64,000 nucleotides of DNA, from assembly GCA_963811825.1 (NCBI GenBank), contig CAWESS010000024.1, forward strand, positions 62,001 through 126,000, in the 5' to 3' direction. The notes under the pieces are model-generated. The model was given only the letters and a program-made list of their open reading frames with translations. It ran no database searches and had not been told where the DNA came from. The translations under genes and the position numbers were made by a program. Origin of the DNA: Fodinibacter sp963811825 (GTDB taxonomy: Bacteria; Actinomycetota; Actinomycetes; Actinomycetales; Dermatophilaceae). This document shows positions 62,183-64,000 of this stretch, piece after piece; position 1 is the stretch's first letter, and each line of letters opens with the position of its first letter.

Positions 62183-63149
62183 GCACCACGACCATCGCCA
62201 AGGGCATCACGAGCGGCCTGCGCGCCGCGATGGACAACGACCCCAAGGTCGTCCTCATGGGTGAGGACATCGGCAAGCTCGGCGGCGTCTTCCGCGTCAC
62301 CGAGGGGCTGCAGAAGGACTTCGGCGAGGACCGGGTCATCGACACCCCGCTGGCCGAGGCCGGCATCGTCGGCACCGCGATCGGGATGGCGCTGCGCGGT
62401 TACCGGCCGGTCGTCGAGATCCAGTTCGACGGGTTCGTCTACCCCGCGTTCGACCAGATCGTCACCCAGGTCGCCAAGCTGCACGCCCGCTCGCTCGGCA
62501 TCGTCAAGATGCCGATCGTCATCCGCATCCCGTTCGGCGGCGGCATCGGCGCGGTCGAGCACCACAGCGAGTCCAACGAGGCCTACTTCGCGCACACCGC
62601 CGGCCTGCGGGTCGTCGCCTCTCCAACCCGCACGACGCCCACTGGATGATCCAGCAGGCCATCGAGACCGACGACCCGGTGATCTTCTTCGAGCCCAAGC
62701 GCCGCTACTGGGACAAGGGCGAGGTCGGCGACGGGCCCGCCGGGCCGCTCAGCTCGGCGCGCGTGCTGCGCGAGGGCACCGACGTCACCCTGCTCGCCTA
62801 CGGCCCGATGGTGAAGACCTGCCTGCAGGCCGCCCAGGCTGCCGAGGAGGAGGGGCGCAACCTCGAGGTCATCGACCTGCGCTCGCTGTCGCCGCTCGAC
62901 GAGGACGCCATCCTCACGTCGGCCCGCAAGACCGGCCGGGTCGTCGTGGTCCACGAGGCGTCGACCTTCCTCGGGATGGGCGCGGAGATCGCGGCGCTCA
63001 TCACCGAGCGGGCGTTCTACCACCTCGAGGCCCCGGTGCTGCGGGTCGGCGGCTACAACGTGCCGTACCCGCCGAGCCGCATCGAGGAGGAGTTCCTGCC
63101 CGACCTCGACCGGGTGCTCGACGCCGTCGACCGCTCCCTCGCGTACTGA
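62179..63149 (+). CDS. pdhB: 2-oxoacid dehydrogenase E1 component, beta subunit, one frameshift
   Basis: About 323 residues from GTG 62179. VVLMGEDIGKLGGVFRVTEGLQKDFGEDRVIDTPLAEAGIVG and FQLD-type FDGFVYPAFDQIVTQVAKLHARS are typical, followed by HHSESNEAYFAHTAGLRVV. Near 62625 one C is missing in SPSNPHDAHWM; the second frame then continues to TGA at 63147-63149 with LLAYGPMVKTCLQAA and VVVVHEASTFLG. It forms the alpha2beta2 E1 with the preceding gene. Confidence 0.88.
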
Positions 63150-63164
63150 AAGGGGTTCTCGCAG

Positions 63165-64000
63165 ATGGCTCTTCGTGAGTTCAAGCTCCCCGACCTGGGT
63201 GAGGGTCTGACCGAGGCCGAGATCGTCACGTGGCACGTCGCCGTCGGTGACACGGTCAAGGTCAACGACATCGTCGTCGAGGTCGAGACCGCCAAGTCGC
63301 TCGTCGAGCTGCCCGTGCCGTTCGCCGGCACCGTGGCCGCGCTGCACGTCGACGAGGGCGACACCGTCGACGTCGGCACGGTCATCATCACGGTCGACGA
63401 CGGGGTGGGCGGACGGCGGATGCCGACGCGCCGGCTCCCGCTGCCGCCGCACCGCCCGCGAGGCGGCAACCGATGCAGGTGCGCCGGGCGAGGAGATCGC
63501 CGAGGAGCTGATCGGTGGCACGACCTCCACCGGGCGCACGGCCGTGCTCGTCGGCTACGGGGTCAAGCAGACCGAGGCCAGCGCCGCCCCCGCGCCGGCA
63601 GCCCGCCGCCTGCCCCTGCCCGCCGGCCAGCGTCCCGGAATCGACCAATAGGTCGACCGCAGGGACAGCCGGCCAGCGGGGAACGGTGCGCGCGCTGGCC
63701 AAGCCGCCGGTCCGCAAGCTCGCCAAGGACCTCGGGCTCGACCTCGCCACCATCAGCCCGACCGGGCCCGGCGGCATCGTCACGCGAGCCGACGTCGAGG
63801 CGGCGGCCGCGAGCGCGACTGGCGCCCGGCACGGCACCGGAGGCTCGGATGCCGTTCCCGCCGCGTCCCGCTGGGGCCGCCCACGGCATCCGGCGAACGG
63901 GAGGAGCGGGTGCCCGTCAAGGGCGTGCGCAAGATGACCGCGCAGGCGATGGTCGGGTCGGCGTTCACCGCGCCGCACGTGACCGAGTGGGTCACCGTCG
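63165..64000 (+). CDS. pdhC: 2-oxoacid dehydrogenase E2 (dihydrolipoyl acyltransferase), partial and frameshifted
   Basis: The lipoyl domain is clear, FKLPDLGEGLTEAEIVTWHV to VEVETAKSLVELPVPF with the lipoylated Lys. The E1/E3-binding domain follows: VRKLAKDLGLDLATISPTGPGGIVTRADVE. The catalytic domain begins with RVPVKGVRKMTAQAMVGSAF just before the right edge. In between, the linker passes through at least three frame changes (about 63415, 63590-63660 and 63850-63890). The copy of the palindromic element at 63632 lies in this linker. It has an AAGGGG ribosome site and follows E1-beta by 15 bases. Confidence 0.87.
   Translation, partial: MALREFKLPDLGEGLTEAEIVTWHVAVGDTVKVNDIVVEVETAKSLVELPVPFAGTVAALHVDEGDTVDVGTVIITVDDGVGGRRMPTRRLPLPPHRPRGGNRCRCAGRGDRRGADRWHDLHRAHGRARRLRGQADRGQRRPRAGSPPPAPARRPASRNRPIGRPQGQPASGERCARWPSRRSASSPRTSGSTSPPSARPGPAASSREPTSRRRPRARLAPGTAPEARMPFPPRPAGAAHGIRRTGGAGARQGRAQDDRAGDGRVGVHRAARDRVGHR
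63632..63666 (+). repeat. 35-nt intragenic palindromic element inside the E2 gene
   Basis: GTCCC-N6-GACC-AATA-GGTC-N7-GGGAC. The left half equals the copA copies and the loop equals the bioA copy, but the right internal loop is one base longer and different in sequence. It sits in the linker between the lipoyl and E1/E3-binding domains. Confidence 0.7.

Noticed and set aside
1..64000. CRISPR arrays, tRNA or rRNA genes, transposase genes, prophage structural genes
   Set aside because: Looked for on both strands; no regularly spaced repeats, RNA signatures or matching protein motifs were seen. The holin-family gene at 51823 belongs to a common chromosomal membrane family.

Overview
The window looks like chromosome from a high-GC actinobacterium, most plausibly Micrococcales and perhaps Intrasporangiaceae. 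The family guess is inference. The signs are very high GC, a Ddn-type deazaflavin oxidoreductase, the actinobacterial biotin accessory gene bsaP behind bioB, CsoR/CopA, DUF1206, CYTH-CHAD, and a cydABDC cluster. No rRNA, tRNA, CRISPR array, prophage or transposase gene was recognised.

Region 1 (1-18.3 kb) is a loose array of small monocistronic or two-gene units. It holds a secreted protein, a membrane-anchored LuxR regulator, a Ddn-like reductase, four hydrolase genes (three alpha/beta folds and one M23 peptidase), an HTH/ABC exporter pair, a LuxR-type two-component system, a CYTH-CHAD protein, YjbR/MmcQ and SnoaL-like proteins, a TPR protein and a flippase-like membrane protein. It is poor in the octamer GGATGCCG/CGGCATCC that is frequent in the rest of the window, so it may be acquired or accessory DNA.

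Region 2 (18.4-37.6 kb) is more core-like. It carries a HAD phosphatase, DUF1206, two overlapping PAP2 phosphatases, a SpoU methyltransferase, a VOC protein, the copper unit csoR-copA with a clear operator, a PadR/DUF1048/ABC exporter operon with a fused ATPase-permease, purB with a LMW tyrosine phosphatase, bioF-bioD, and a membrane protein/GntR pair with an operator-like repeat pair in front.

Region 3 (37.6-50.6 kb) has bioA, bioB-bsaP, AIM24, and a long minus-strand unit cydA-cydB-cydD-cydC-blaI-M56 peptidase-yqeY. The BlaI/M56 pair is joined almost without a gap to the cytochrome bd genes. Region 4 (50.8-64 kb) has galE, a holin-family membrane protein, a HisC/Pat aminotransferase, a truncated TetR gene, a BNR-repeat protein, a GH3 glucosidase, a flavin monooxygenase, a GH13 enzyme and the E1-alpha/E1-beta/E2 genes of a 2-oxoacid dehydrogenase. 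Here most genes are broken by single-base gaps, typically where a GG or CC run is one base short. I read these mainly as sequencing errors, not real gene decay.

The most interesting non-coding signal is a 34-35 nt imperfect palindrome (5-bp arm, internal loop, GACC-NATA-GGTC core, 5-bp arm). It occurs inside three genes (copA twice, bioA, pdhC). The outer arms differ in sequence between copies but still pair, which suggests a small dispersed intragenic palindromic element. Other inverted repeats form pairs near bioA (38.95-39.1 kb) and around a gene-fusion scar (53.5-54.4 kb).
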